From NCBI GenBank assembly GCA_937901745.1, contig CALGSZ010000067.1, positions 1 through 18,095 on the forward strand: a stretch of 18,095 nt of DNA, in the 5' to 3' direction. Source of the stretch: an uncultured Chloroflexota bacterium (GTDB taxonomy: Bacteria; Chloroflexota; Chloroflexia; Thermomicrobiales; UBA6265). The stretch's first letter is position 1; each line of letters opens with the position of its first letter. Position numbers and translations under genes: made by a program. Shown one piece after another: positions 1-8,233 of the stretch. The notes beneath the pieces were generated by a model. That model did not search any database. It saw only the letters and a list, made by a program, of their open reading frames with translations, and was not told the origin of the DNA.

Positions 1-10
1 CGAGGCGGCG

Positions 11-928
11 ATGCGCCTGCGCCGGTACGAGCGGCCGCGCGAGGAGGTGATGACCGCGTGTGAGCCATGCTCCGAGGCGGTCATCCCCTATGAGGCGGCC
101 GAGCAGGCAATCGCGGCTTCCCACCTCTCCCCGGGCGCGCGGGACCTGCTGCGAGGGCTGCTGCGCGTCGGCTGCGTTCGGGTCTTCCCGGGCGGCGGAG
201 TCGGCATCGAGTATGGCAGCCTGCTGAAGACGGCGGCCCGGCCGGACTACATCGCGGCGCATATTCAGGAGGCCGCGGCGCACCTGCGAGAGCGCCGGGT
301 CGATATGCTGATGGTGCCGGGGATGTCCGGCTATCCGGTCGGCTCGATGTATGCCATCGTTGCCGGAATCCCGGCCGTATTGTTGAAGAAGACGAAGCTG
401 CAGCCGGACGGGAACTACCCGCCCGGCTCATTTGTCATTCCCTCCTATACCGGCGAAGGCGATGTCGTGATGAGCGCCGACCTCGAGGCGGTCCAGGACA
501 TCGTCGACACGATCTTGGCGCCGCAGATTGCCGCTCAGCGTGAAGCGCCGAGTGTGACCTTGACGATCCGCGTCGCCGGGGCGGATGACATCATTGACAA
601 GGCGACGATGAGCCAGGCGGTGGGGGAGAGCGCGCTGCTCGTCGCGGAGGCAGCGATCGAGGCGCACGTGGCGCGGTACCGCGCGGAAACGGGTGATACG
701 CGCCCGATCACGTCGCGCGTCGAGGTGGCGGCGATGGTGACGCCGCTCATCAAAGGCTACAACCGGCCCCAGGAGCTCTTGCGGCGTCTCTTCGGAATTG
801 AGCCGTTCTCCGGGCTCAACATCACCAGCGTCTATCTGGAGCCGAACGCGATCGGGGTCGAAGGGATCGGCGTCCTCGCCTTCGCGAATCCGCACGGGAG
901 CCGCCGCGAGGGGCGACCGGCTCACTAA
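11..928 (+). CDS. Divergent phosphoribosyltransferase-like protein
   Basis: The protein has 305 residues from this start. The central segment (about residues 94-130) resembles the first half of type I phosphoribosyltransferases of the adenine/xanthine type: a hydrophobic strand, VPGMSGYPVGSMYA, then GIPAVLLKKTKL, matching the fold's substrate hood and the basic strand after it. The usual PRPP-binding loop (hydrophobic strand, two acidic residues, then TTG or ATGG) is not obvious; the nearest equivalent is GDVVMSADLEAV. The remaining C-terminal half (about residues 175-305) is not recognised. Catalysis is therefore doubtful, and a nucleotide-sensing or regulatory role is possible. The start is uncertain. 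The frame is open to the left edge, the ATG at 11 has only a weak GAGG five bases upstream, and the ATG at 50 sits almost on top of its GAGGAGG. The gene may be 5'-truncated. A hairpin follows its stop. Confidence 0.62.
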   Translation: MRLRRYERPREEVMTACEPCSEAVIPYEAAEQAIAASHLSPGARDLLRGLLRVGCVRVFPGGGVGIEYGSLLKTAARPDYIAAHIQEAAAHLRERRVDMLMVPGMSGYPVGSMYAIVAGIPAVLLKKTKLQPDGNYPPGSFVIPSYTGEGDVVMSADLEAVQDIVDTILAPQIAAQREAPSVTLTIRVAGADDIIDKATMSQAVGESALLVAEAAIEAHVARYRAETGDTRPITSRVEVAAMVTPLIKGYNRPQELLRRLFGIEPFSGLNITSVYLEPNAIGVEGIGVLAFANPHGSRREGRPAH

Positions 929-959
929 CGCCGCTCAACCATTTATCGGCGTCCGCGCG

Positions 960-983
960 TGGCAGCGCGGGCAAGCGCTGCCA
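960..983 (+). terminator. Hairpin terminator after the phosphoribosyltransferase-like gene
   Basis: A perfect 9-bp inverted repeat, TGGCAGCGC and GCGCTGCCA, encloses a 6-base loop and starts 32 bases after the stop codon. It is followed by the moderately T-containing ttcataatcctt rather than a pure T-run. It probably ends transcription of the upstream gene. Confidence 0.55.
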
Positions 984-1165
984 TTCATAATCCTTGCTAA
1001 GTGAATGCCTCTTTAGGCTCGGGCGCTTGGTCTTGTTCGCCGCGCTGAATACTGGCAGAAGCGATCCTCCACTTCGGCGGCTGGACTCGCATGCTCCGGC
1101 CTGGTACGAGGCATGCACAGAAAGGGGCTGGGCTGCGCTCTGGCTGAGTGGCGAGGAGGCGGGAC

Positions 1166-2224
1166 ATGAAGGTGCGAGGCGTCGACGTCGTGGCGGCGGC
1201 GAAGACGACGTTTCGAGAGTTCCGCGAGGATGACCTGCAAGGGATGGCGGCTCAGGTCGCCTATAACGTTATCTTCGCGGTCGTTCCCCTCCTGATCTTC
1301 CTCACCGCGCTCTCCGGCTTTATCGCCCGTTCCTTCGGCGCCGACGACGCCATGGACTCGATCATGAATTGGCTGGTTGACCACCTGCCGCAGGACGCGG
1401 CCGAAGCGCTGCGGGAGCCGATCGAGAGCGTGGTGCGGAGCGACGCGAGCGATGTGCTCTCCATCGGCGCTGTCACGGCGCTCTGGGGCGGGAAGCGGGC
1501 GATCTCCGCGATGATGAAGGGGCTCAATGCCTCCTTCAATGTCCGCGAGGGGCGCTCCTGGCTGCGCCAGCAGGCCGTCGCGGTGGCGCTGACCGTCGCG
1601 CTGGGCGTGGCGCTCACGCTCGCCTCCAGCATCTTCCTCATGGGGGAGCAGATCGGACAGGCACTCGCCTCGCTGCTCGGGTGGGGCGACACCTGGCCGA
1701 CGATATGGGCGATCATCCGCTGGCCGCTGATCGCTCTGCTCCTGGTCGTTGGATTGGCCGTGTTCTACTGGGCGGCGCCGAACGCCGCGATGCCGTTCCG
1801 ATGGATATCCCCTGGGTCGGTGCTGGCCGTTATCCTGTGGGCCCTAGCGACGTACGGTCTCGGCATCTACTTCCGTGTCTTCGGCGGCTATGAGGCGTAC
1901 GGCGCGCTTGGCGGCGTGCTGGCGTTCATCTTCTGGATCTACGTCATGAGCCTCATCCTGCTGCTCGGCGGCGAGCTCAACGCGGTCATTTACCGACAGA
2001 CGCAAGCGGTCATCCCGACCAAAGCGAGCGGCTCGCGAAAGCAACGCAAAGCAGCCGAGGGACGCCCAGAGGAGCTGGCGGGCAGCCAGGCAGAAGCCCA
2101 AGCCGCCACGCGGCAGTCATCCCGGTCAGCCACGCCGTCGCTCTGGATACGCGCCCTCTTCTGGCTGACGCTGCTTTTCAGTCGGAGGCTGCTCCGCTTA
2201 TTCGGAGCGGCTGGAGGCGACTGA
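1166..2224 (+). CDS. YihY/BrkB family inner-membrane protein
   Basis: This is a polytopic membrane protein of the YihY/virulence-factor-BrkB family (the older RNase BN annotation is considered wrong), 352 residues from ATG 1166. That ATG has AGGAGG six bases upstream, which favours it over the in-frame GTG at 1148. Family hallmarks are visible. An N-terminal helix carries AYNVIFAVVPLLIF. A TALWGGKRAISAMMKGLN loop follows. Several further hydrophobic stretches lead to the conserved end YGALGGVLAFIFWIYVMSLI and then LLLGGELNAVIYRQ. After the membrane core comes a Lys/Arg/Gln/Ala-rich cytoplasmic tail and a final hydrophobic, basic segment (LWIRALFWLTLLFSRRLLRL). The family may act in transport or export, but its substrate is not established. 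The DUF2382 gene starts 26 bases downstream on the same strand, so the two may be co-transcribed. Confidence 0.9.
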   Translation: MKVRGVDVVAAAKTTFREFREDDLQGMAAQVAYNVIFAVVPLLIFLTALSGFIARSFGADDAMDSIMNWLVDHLPQDAAEALREPIESVVRSDASDVLSIGAVTALWGGKRAISAMMKGLNASFNVREGRSWLRQQAVAVALTVALGVALTLASSIFLMGEQIGQALASLLGWGDTWPTIWAIIRWPLIALLLVVGLAVFYWAAPNAAMPFRWISPGSVLAVILWALATYGLGIYFRVFGGYEAYGALGGVLAFIFWIYVMSLILLLGGELNAVIYRQTQAVIPTKASGSRKQRKAAEGRPEELAGSQAEAQAATRQSSRSATPSLWIRALFWLTLLFSRRLLRLFGAAGGD

Positions 2225-2250
2225 CTCATCGCACTGGCAAGGAGAACGCC

Positions 2251-2691
2251 ATGAACACCCCGACCGTGCCCCAGCCAGAGGATCCCCAAGAGAAGGCGGG
2301 AGAGCCTCAGAAGGTCTCGCTGCATGAGGAGATCCTCGAGCCGGTAACGCGCGAAACCGAGCTGGGCCGGGTGCGCATCCACAAGCGGGTCGAGACTGTG
2401 CCGGTGCAGGCCGAAGGCGAGGTCAGCCGGGACGAGATCAGCGTCGAGCGCGTTCCGATCGACCGGCAGGTCGAAACTCCGCCGCCGGTGCGGCAGGAGG
2501 GGGACACGCTGATCATCCCGGTCGTCGAAGAGGTGCTCGTTGTCGAGAAGCGCCTGATCGTGCGAGAGGAGATCCGCGTCACTCGTCGTCGCGTCAGCGA
2601 GCGCGTGCCCGTCCAAGAGACGGTGCGGCGAGAGGTCGTCGACATCGAGATGCCAGAAACGGCGGGCGGCGCCGAGGGAGCTGGCGAGTAG
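2251..2691 (+). CDS. YsnF/AvaK (DUF2382) domain stress-type protein
   Basis: The protein has 146 residues, with AAGGAG ahead of ATG 2251. Nearly its whole length is the DUF2382 domain found in YsnF and AvaK proteins: LHEEILEPVTRE, then an alternating charged/valine pattern (RIHKRVETVPV, EISVERVPIDRQV), a central IIPVVEEVLVVEKRLIVREE strand pair, and RRRVSERVPVQETVRREVV. Many family members carry an N-terminal PRC-barrel or a 'general stress' domain; this one has neither and so is a stand-alone DUF2382. There is no signal peptide or membrane segment. The family is linked to general stress conditions, but its molecular role is unknown. It is probably in one transcription unit with the YihY gene just upstream. 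Confidence 0.88.
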   Translation: MNTPTVPQPEDPQEKAGEPQKVSLHEEILEPVTRETELGRVRIHKRVETVPVQAEGEVSRDEISVERVPIDRQVETPPPVRQEGDTLIIPVVEEVLVVEKRLIVREEIRVTRRRVSERVPVQETVRREVVDIEMPETAGGAEGAGE

Positions 2692-2710
2692 CCTGGAGCT
2701 GGCTCCCTCG
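2673..2710. terminator. Hairpin between convergent genes
   Basis: A 9-bp perfect inverted repeat (CGAGGGAGC and GCTCCCTCG) with a 20-base loop spans the stop codon of the DUF2382 gene and sits 26 bases from the stop of the converging gene. It could act in both directions. There is no T-run and the loop is long, so this is a weak call. Confidence 0.35.
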
Positions 2711-2735
2711 ACGCGTTGCCGCTCGCTTCACGGGA

Positions 2736-4274
2736 TCAGATTACGTGGACGTAGCCGTCCGCGACGAAGGGGCAAGTGCCGCCCGAGAAGTCAATGGTGA
2801 GCTGATGCGTGCGGACCAGCCCGCCGATGATCTGCGCCGCTTCCTCTGGCGGTAACCCTGGCTGCGCGGTGTTCACGTCCTGCGCGATGACAAAGTACTG
2901 CCAGAGCCCTCGCGCCGCGTTCTCGAGTACATCGAAGAGGAAGTAGCCGGTGTAGGTCCCGTCGTTGGGCTTTTCGTCGGGCGGAATGCCGTCGTCCTGC
3001 ATCATAATCGTCTCGAATTGGCCGTTCGGCCCGACGAGGAAGCATTGGACGAACAGATCGCCGCCGCTCAGCATCTTCTCGTTCTCGTCGAAGAACCGCG
3101 CTTTGACGACCCACGGCTCCCGCAGGTACAGCCGCGCCACATCCGGGGCTTCGATCTCATAGTACGAGAGGACGTGCTCGTTCACGTTCGTCTCGCTGAC
3201 GGAGTAGGTGTAGGAGTTGCCGGTCGTGACACGGGTGTAGGTCCAATCGGCCTGGACCTTGAAGGGACGGCCCAGCGCGACCGGCTCGATGTAGGTGAGC
3301 GTCGCTTTCAAGTGCTCGGCAGTCGTCACCTCGCCCGGCGCTGGCGGGGTGTTGTCCTGACCGCGGCGGATCGGGTCGCGAGCATCGCTCAGGGCCGCGG
3401 CGGTCGCGGCGGCTGCCGCGGCGGCGACCAATCCCGCTGCCACATAGCTGGATCCGCCTCCTCCGGCCCGCACTCCGCAACAGTCGCCGACCGGGCTGCC
3501 GGTTTCGGTGCTACCGCCGCCGACGGTAATGGTGCCACTGCCGCCCTCGGCTTCGGCAATTGCGGCGGCGACGAGCAGAATGACTGCGAGAACACAGAGG
3601 ACGACCTTCCACCAAGGGTCTTGGAATGGAAGATCGCTGTACTGCCCATCGAATGGCGGGGTCGGGGTGATCGCCACCTCGAGGTCGTGGAGCAGGTAGC
3701 CGGGCATGCAGAAGGGAAAGTCGGGTCGGTGGTCAGTGAAGTAACGAGCCACCTGCTCGATGAGATTACGCTCGCCAGATTGAGCCCGAACGAGGTCCGG
3801 CTTCTTCGGGGTCGGGCAACACGCGCCCTTCGGCCCGACGAGATCGAGGAGCCCGACGGTAATCGCCCCTTCTGGCGTTGTGGCGGTAAAGGTCGTAGTC
3901 GTGGGGTCGAATGCGATGCTGGTGACGAAGATCTTCTTGATGGTCCGGTTACGGCCGGTGGCATCTTCCTCGATGAAGCTGACGTAGTGGACGCCGGCCG
4001 GAGCGCCGCTGAAATCGGCTTCCCAGGAGAGGGTACGAGTCGCGCCCGCCTCAAAATTCGACACGGTATAGGTGCGCGGCGTCACGACGATGCCGGGATG
4101 GGAGACGCTCTCGACGTAGATGCTCGCTGAAGCGATCTGCGCGGAGCCGACGTTCTTGAATTGCGCGTTGATGCGCTGCTTGCCAAGCGTTGACACGAAG
4201 ATGCCATCCGGCAGCGCCAGACCGGTAATGATGTCGGTCGCGAATGGCCGATTGGGAACGGTGATGGACGCCAT
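2736..4274 (-). CDS. Unknown CARDB/Ig-like protein with central membrane segment
   Basis: The protein has 512 residues, with GGAGGGG ahead of the ATG at 4274. I do not recognise the family as a whole. Residues about 15-120 look like a CARDB/Ig-type beta domain (INAQFKNVGSAQIASASIYV, then FEAGATRTLSWEADFSG). Residues 221-241 are a clear membrane helix (WWKVVLCVLAVILLVAAAIAEA), followed by a Gly/Ser-rich stretch and an Ala-rich hydrophobic run (about 277-296). The C-terminal third is beta-rich, and DDGIPPDEKPNDGTYTGYF (427-445) resembles the calcium-binding-like 'DDG..GDG.YTG' turn of choice-of-anchor/BACON-like surface proteins. Two adjacent-cysteine pairs occur (152-153, 265-266). There is no N-terminal signal peptide. 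It lies 2 bases after the stop of the upstream gene, so the two are almost certainly one operon. A surface or envelope role is inferred only from domain style. Confidence 0.72.
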   Translation of the reverse strand: MASITVPNRPFATDIITGLALPDGIFVSTLGKQRINAQFKNVGSAQIASASIYVESVSHPGIVVTPRTYTVSNFEAGATRTLSWEADFSGAPAGVHYVSFIEEDATGRNRTIKKIFVTSIAFDPTTTTFTATTPEGAITVGLLDLVGPKGACCPTPKKPDLVRAQSGERNLIEQVARYFTDHRPDFPFCMPGYLLHDLEVAITPTPPFDGQYSDLPFQDPWWKVVLCVLAVILLVAAAIAEAEGGSGTITVGGGSTETGSPVGDCCGVRAGGGGSSYVAAGLVAAAAAAATAAALSDARDPIRRGQDNTPPAPGEVTTAEHLKATLTYIEPVALGRPFKVQADWTYTRVTTGNSYTYSVSETNVNEHVLSYYEIEAPDVARLYLREPWVVKARFFDENEKMLSGGDLFVQCFLVGPNGQFETIMMQDDGIPPDEKPNDGTYTGYFLFDVLENAARGLWQYFVIAQDVNTAQPGLPPEEAAQIIGGLVRTHQLTIDFSGGTCPFVADGYVHVI

Positions 4275-4276
4275 CG

Positions 4277-5092
4277 TTATCGCCCCTCCGCGGAAATTGC
4301 CAGGACGCTCAGTCCGCCGACGATCTGCCCGTCCGCCTCTTGCGAGACGTGGATCAGCGCGCCGCCGCCCTCAATCCGGCCGACTAGGCTGAACCCGGTT
4401 CGCCCGCCAGGTTGCAGCTCGAACTTCGGGGCCTCGGGTCTGGCCTGGGCGATCGACTCCGGTTCGGGGCAGGTGGCCTCGACGAAGCCGAACTCGGCGA
4501 GCTTGCCCTGCGGCGGCAGCCGGAAGTCCCGCCCGAGCGTGGGAACGAGCGGCTTGACCTGCTCGACCTCTCCCGGCTCGGCGAAGACTCGGTAGACGCG
4601 CGGCTGGCGGGTAGGGTTATGGACTTCGAAGGCAAAGTGAAAGAATCCTTTCACCGCCATCACCACGCTCAAATTGCGCTGGGCGACGTGGCGATCGGTT
4701 GGCACATTGAACGCCGGTCCCGGGGGTAGCGGATCGGAGGGGTGAAAGACCTCGGCCAGAATGCACTCGTGGCCGTCGTTGATCCAGACCACCTGCCAAG
4801 GAGCCAGGCAGAGCACGTCCTCGACCTGCCCGCCGTTGAGCGTGACATTCGCGCTGCCGACGAATGTCGCGGTGGTGCGGTCGAAGCCGACGGCAGGGTT
4901 CGCCCAATAGAACCTGACGGTCGCGTTGTCGACGCGCGTCCTGCCGTTGTTGCGAACACGCGCCCAGAGAAATGCCGTTTGTCCGGCGATGGGCGTGCCC
5001 GGCGGTCCGGTGGGGTCAGGGCCGGGCACCACCCAAACATCTGGACTGAGCCACCAGGGATTGCCGTCCTGAATCTCGAGCTCGACTGCCAT
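4277..5092 (-). CDS. Unknown CARDB-like beta-sandwich protein
   Basis: The protein has 271 residues. The ATG at 5092 is chosen because GGAGGG lies eight bases upstream; a longer reading to 5197 adds 35 low-complexity Arg/Ala-rich residues and no ribosome binding site. The N-terminal half has the pattern of a CARDB-type adhesion or inter-domain beta-sandwich: WWLSPDVWVVPG, a Pro-rich linker, FLWARVRNNGRTRVDNATVRFYW, then a ..NGGQVEDVL..APWQVVW.. strand set. The second half is also beta-rich (FHFAFEVHNPTRQPRVYRVF). No signal peptide, membrane helix or catalytic motif is seen. It precedes the 512-residue gene with a 2-base gap and is probably translationally coupled to it. The function is unknown; the two products probably act as a pair. 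Confidence 0.75.
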   Translation of the reverse strand: MAVELEIQDGNPWWLSPDVWVVPGPDPTGPPGTPIAGQTAFLWARVRNNGRTRVDNATVRFYWANPAVGFDRTTATFVGSANVTLNGGQVEDVLCLAPWQVVWINDGHECILAEVFHPSDPLPPGPAFNVPTDRHVAQRNLSVVMAVKGFFHFAFEVHNPTRQPRVYRVFAEPGEVEQVKPLVPTLGRDFRLPPQGKLAEFGFVEATCPEPESIAQARPEAPKFELQPGGRTGFSLVGRIEGGGALIHVSQEADGQIVGGLSVLAISAEGR

Positions 5093-5510
5093 GTTGGTTC
5101 CCTCCAGCGCGCGCTCGGCAAAGCCGATTCGCGCGAGCCGGCGAACAGCGAGTTCCCTCGCGCTGTCGTGCGCTGGGGCGCGGGCAGCGCGACACATGAG
5201 AGTGACCGGGCCCAGTCGGGCTCATCCTAGTGCGGAGTGGGAAGCGCGTGTCCTGCGAAACGAGGAAGTGCGCAATAGGCAGCTAGTCATAGCCCTTTCG
5301 CATGGAATGATGAGTACGAGTAAGGGTAGTGGCGCGCCCAACCATTGCCCGGATTTTCCGGACGGATCAGCGTGGCGGTAGGAGGCAATCTCTGTCGCTG
5401 CTCGCGAACGCGAAACCTCTCGAATCAGTTCAAATTGGGACTAGTCGACCGGGTTTCAGGGCTCTATGATGATGGCACGCTCTTCTGCCCGCGTGTGATT
5501 TGGGGGCGGT
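5093..5510. other. Divergent intergenic region
   Basis: About 418 bases separate the minus-strand pair from the LuxR regulator. No convincing gene is present. The stretch holds a short palindrome CCGGA-TTT-TCCGG (5349-5361), operator-like but weak, and a possible -10 TATGAT near 5464 with no good -35 partner. Promoters for both divergent units must lie here, but I cannot place them confidently. Confidence 0.5.
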
Positions 5511-7916
5511 ATGGCCGAGGAGACAATCCGGGCGCACGCCAACGGCGTGGTGACCGCGGCCGAGCGGAGCGACCGGATCCCACTACCGCGTTCGCCGCTC
5601 CCCGCGATGCTTACCTCTTTGGTCGGCCGCGAGCGCGAGGTCTCGCAGCTCGTGTCGTTGCTGGCCCGGTCGGACATCCGCCTCGTCACGCTGACCGGGC
5701 CCGGGGGCATCGGGAAGACGCGGCTCGCGCTGGAAGCGGCGCGTCGGGTCGCCGACGACTTCGTCGATGGCGTCGCGTTCGTGCCGCTGGCCGCAATTCG
5801 AGACCCGGCGCTCGTCATCCCGACGATCGCGCAGACATTCAATCTCGCGGAGAGCAGCGACCGCTCGCTGCTGCAGAGCGTCGTTGGCGCGCTGCACGAC
5901 CGGCAAATCCTGCTGCTGCTGGACAATCTCGAGCAGATCATCGAGGCCGGGCCAGATATCGCGACACTGTTGACGCAGTGCCCTGGACTCACCGTGCTGG
6001 CTACCAGCCGGCAGGTCTTGCGCCTCTCGGGCGAGTACGAGTTCCCGGTGCCGCCGCTCGCGCTGCCCACGCCGCGCCGTGCCATCGCGCTCGATGATCT
6101 CGCGGGCAGCGAGGCCGTGCGGCTCTTCATCGAGCGCGCGCAGGCGGTTCGGCCGGGATTCACGCTCGATCTCTCGAACGCGGCGACGATTGCCGAGATC
6201 GTGCGCTCGCTCGATGGACTGCCGCTCGCGATTGAGCTGGCGGCCGCGCGGCTACGCCACCTCCCGCCGCAAGCATTGCTCGATCGCCTTGGGCATCGGC
6301 TTCCGCTCTTGCGCGAAGGGCCGCGCGATGCCCCGGTTCGCCTCCAGACGATGCACGACGCGATCGCCTGGAGCTACGACTTGCTGACTCCTGAGGAGCA
6401 AGCCCTCTTCCGCCGGCTGGCCGTCTTCGCCGGTGGCTTCACCCTGGAAGCTGCCGAGGCCGTGGCCGGGCAGCTGGATGGGGCTGCGGCGGAAGGCGGA
6501 CGCGCTCACGTCTCCCTCTCCATCCTCGATGGGTTGACTGCCCTTCTGGACAAGAGTCTGATCCGGCCGTTGGACCGCGGTGGGGAGCCGCGCTACCTGA
6601 TGCTGGAGACGATTCGGGAATACGGCGTCGAGCAGCTGGTGGCGAGTGGGGAAGAGGCGGCGGCTCGGGCGGCGCACGCTCGCTACTTCCTGGATTTCGC
6701 GGAGCGATTCTTCCCGAGCGCCTTCATGCCGGCGACGCCTGCCGAGTTGCAGCAGATCGAAGCCGACCACGACAACTTGCGGGCGGCCCTGAGCTGGTTC
6801 CAGAAGACCGGCGACGCGGAGGGGCTGCTGCGCCTGACGGGGGCGCTGCTTGACCTCTGGTTCTACCGAGGCCACCTCAGCGAAGGGATCGGCTGGTGTG
6901 ACCAGGCGCTCGCTCTGGTGACGGATGAGGCTCCGCCCGACATCCACGCGCGGGCGCTAGGATGCAGCGGCGCGCTCGCTCTTCTGCGGCACGACACCGA
7001 GCGCGCGATTGCGCACCTGTCGGCCAGTGCCGATTGCTGGCGCGCGGCCGGACACGCGCGGAACGAGGCGGCGGCTCGGAGCTTCCTGGGCGGCGTCTTT
7101 CTCGGGCGCGGCGAGTATGACCGGGCGGCCGAGCTGTTCGAAGAGACGCTGCCGCGCTTCCTGGAGATCGGCGACGAGATCTGGACCGCTCACGCTCTCT
7201 TCCATCTCGGCGCGATCGCCTTCGCCCGGCGGGATCGTGCCCGCGCTGAAGCACTTCTCCGCGAGGCGGCAGAGCGCTATGACGCCGCTGGGGACTGGCT
7301 CGATGCGATCGATCCTCTGCGCTACCTCGGGCTTCTCGCGGGGCTGACGGGCGACTACACGCGAGCCGCGTCTTACCTCGCGGAAACGCTGCGCCGGCTG
7401 CGTGAGCGCGCAAGTCGGGCGGCGTTCGTCACCGGTATCGTCGATGCGGCGACGCTGACCGCGGCGACTGGCGGCTGGGAGACCTCGGCGCGACTCTTCG
7501 GCGCGGCGGCCGCGTTGCAAGAGTCGGAGGGGGTGGCGCTCTCGCTTCCCGCGCGGGCAGTGTCAGAGGAGGCAGAAGCCAGGACGCGCGATCAGCTCGG
7601 CAAGGATGCCTTCGCGGAGGCCTGCATGGCCGACAGAGCGCTCTCCCTCGAGGATGCGCTGGCGCTGGCGGACGAGGCGCTGGCGACGATCGGCGCCGGC
7701 ACGCCGCAGATCACTGCTGGCGCGCAGCTCCTGACCGACCGTGAGCTGGACGTCCTCCGCCTCCTCGCCGCCGGCAAGACGAACCCGGAGATCGCCGAGG
7801 CGCTCTTCATCTCTCGCGGCACGGTCCGCACCCACGTCTCGAATATCCTCGCCAAGCTCGGTGTCAACACGCGGCGGGAAGCCGCCGAGGTCGCCCGCCG
7901 CGACGGGCTGCTGTAA
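5511..7916 (+). CDS. STAND-type ATPase-TPR-LuxR transcriptional regulator
   Basis: The protein has 801 residues with three parts. A short leader ends in a LTSLVGRERE motif (about residues 34-43). An AfsR/NB-ARC-like ATPase domain follows, with Walker A GPGGIGKT (63-70), Walker B ILLLLDNLEQ (133-142), a TSRQVLRLSGEYEF sensor-type segment and GLPLAIELAAARLR. Next comes a long helical TPR-like region (about 370-700; repeated motifs such as ALFHLGAIAFARRDRARAEALLREA). The C-terminus is a LuxR/NarL HTH (about 740-801; LLTDRELDVLRLLAAGKTNPEIAE, then SRGTVRTHVSNILAKLGV). Family knowledge: these are signal-transducing ATPases that bind a ligand or partner through the TPR part, oligomerise, and then activate transcription. 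The start is ATG 5511, preceded by GGGGGCGG. Kinase, cyclase and BTAD domains seen in some relatives are absent. Methyltransferase and dirigent-like genes follow on the same strand. Confidence 0.92.
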   Translation: MAEETIRAHANGVVTAAERSDRIPLPRSPLPAMLTSLVGREREVSQLVSLLARSDIRLVTLTGPGGIGKTRLALEAARRVADDFVDGVAFVPLAAIRDPALVIPTIAQTFNLAESSDRSLLQSVVGALHDRQILLLLDNLEQIIEAGPDIATLLTQCPGLTVLATSRQVLRLSGEYEFPVPPLALPTPRRAIALDDLAGSEAVRLFIERAQAVRPGFTLDLSNAATIAEIVRSLDGLPLAIELAAARLRHLPPQALLDRLGHRLPLLREGPRDAPVRLQTMHDAIAWSYDLLTPEEQALFRRLAVFAGGFTLEAAEAVAGQLDGAAAEGGRAHVSLSILDGLTALLDKSLIRPLDRGGEPRYLMLETIREYGVEQLVASGEEAAARAAHARYFLDFAERFFPSAFMPATPAELQQIEADHDNLRAALSWFQKTGDAEGLLRLTGALLDLWFYRGHLSEGIGWCDQALALVTDEAPPDIHARALGCSGALALLRHDTERAIAHLSASADCWRAAGHARNEAAARSFLGGVFLGRGEYDRAAELFEETLPRFLEIGDEIWTAHALFHLGAIAFARRDRARAEALLREAAERYDAAGDWLDAIDPLRYLGLLAGLTGDYTRAASYLAETLRRLRERASRAAFVTGIVDAATLTAATGGWETSARLFGAAAALQESEGVALSLPARAVSEEAEARTRDQLGKDAFAEACMADRALSLEDALALADEALATIGAGTPQITAGAQLLTDRELDVLRLLAAGKTNPEIAEALFISRGTVRTHVSNILAKLGVNTRREAAEVARRDGLL

Positions 7917-7943
7917 CCGCTCGCTGACACTTCCTCGCCGAGA

Positions 7944-7990
7944 TACGTAGTACGTCACCTCCTACGTCACCTCCATAGGCGGATGACGTA
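7944..7990. promoter_or_regulatory. TACGT repeat cluster, possible operator array
   Basis: Just after the regulator's stop there is TACGTAG (7944-7950). Two perfect tandem copies of the 12-mer TACGTCACCTCC follow (7951-7962 and 7963-7974). An inverted half, TGACGTA, lies at 7984-7990. Spaced half-sites of this kind suit a LuxR-type or other dimeric regulator. Position suggests control of the downstream methyltransferase gene (ATG 8234), about 240 bases away. Binding by the neighbouring regulator is inference. Confidence 0.5.
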
Positions 7991-8085
7991 TCCGCGCCGG
8001 CTCCGCAAATCTGTCAGAGTGTCAGATGCGTGCCTTCAGACCGTCCGGCAGGATGTGCACCGTGCTCGTCATGCCCGGCACTCGA

Positions 8086-8170
8086 CCGGCCACCAGTTAT
8101 GGCGCCTACGCTGGTGACCGGCTTCAGCCAGTGTGAGAGCCGCTTAGTCGTGTTGTCGGCCAATAAGCGG
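8086..8170. repeat. Two inverted repeats in the methyltransferase leader
   Basis: CCGGCCACCAG (8086-8096) pairs with CTGGTGACCGG (8111-8121) with one mismatch and a 14-base loop. CCGCTTA (8140-8146) pairs perfectly with TAAGCGG (8164-8170) across 17 bases. They lie in the 317-base gap between the regulator and the methyltransferase gene, which holds no convincing protein gene. They could be RNA structures or operators. Confidence 0.4.
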
Positions 8171-8233
8171 GGCCGGCGCCCGAATCGGATTGACTGCCTA
8201 TCGTTCGTGGTTCGTCACGTCGGGAGGTAATTG

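Noticed and set aside
1089..1116. Two GCATGC sites 16 bases apart upstream of the YihY gene
   Set aside because: GCATGC is self-palindromic and short; the flanks do not extend the symmetry, so chance is a sufficient explanation.
3018..4130. 370-codon open frame on the plus strand
   Set aside because: It is fully antisense to the 512-residue protein, has no ribosome binding site and shows skewed composition.
5093..5197. Upstream extension of the 271-residue gene by 35 codons
   Set aside because: The extension lacks a ribosome binding site and is Arg/Ala-rich, whereas ATG 5092 has a well-spaced GGAGGG.
8030..8230. 66-codon plus-strand frame before the methyltransferase
   Set aside because: It has no ribosome binding site, unlikely Cys/Pro-rich composition, and overlaps inverted repeats that look regulatory.
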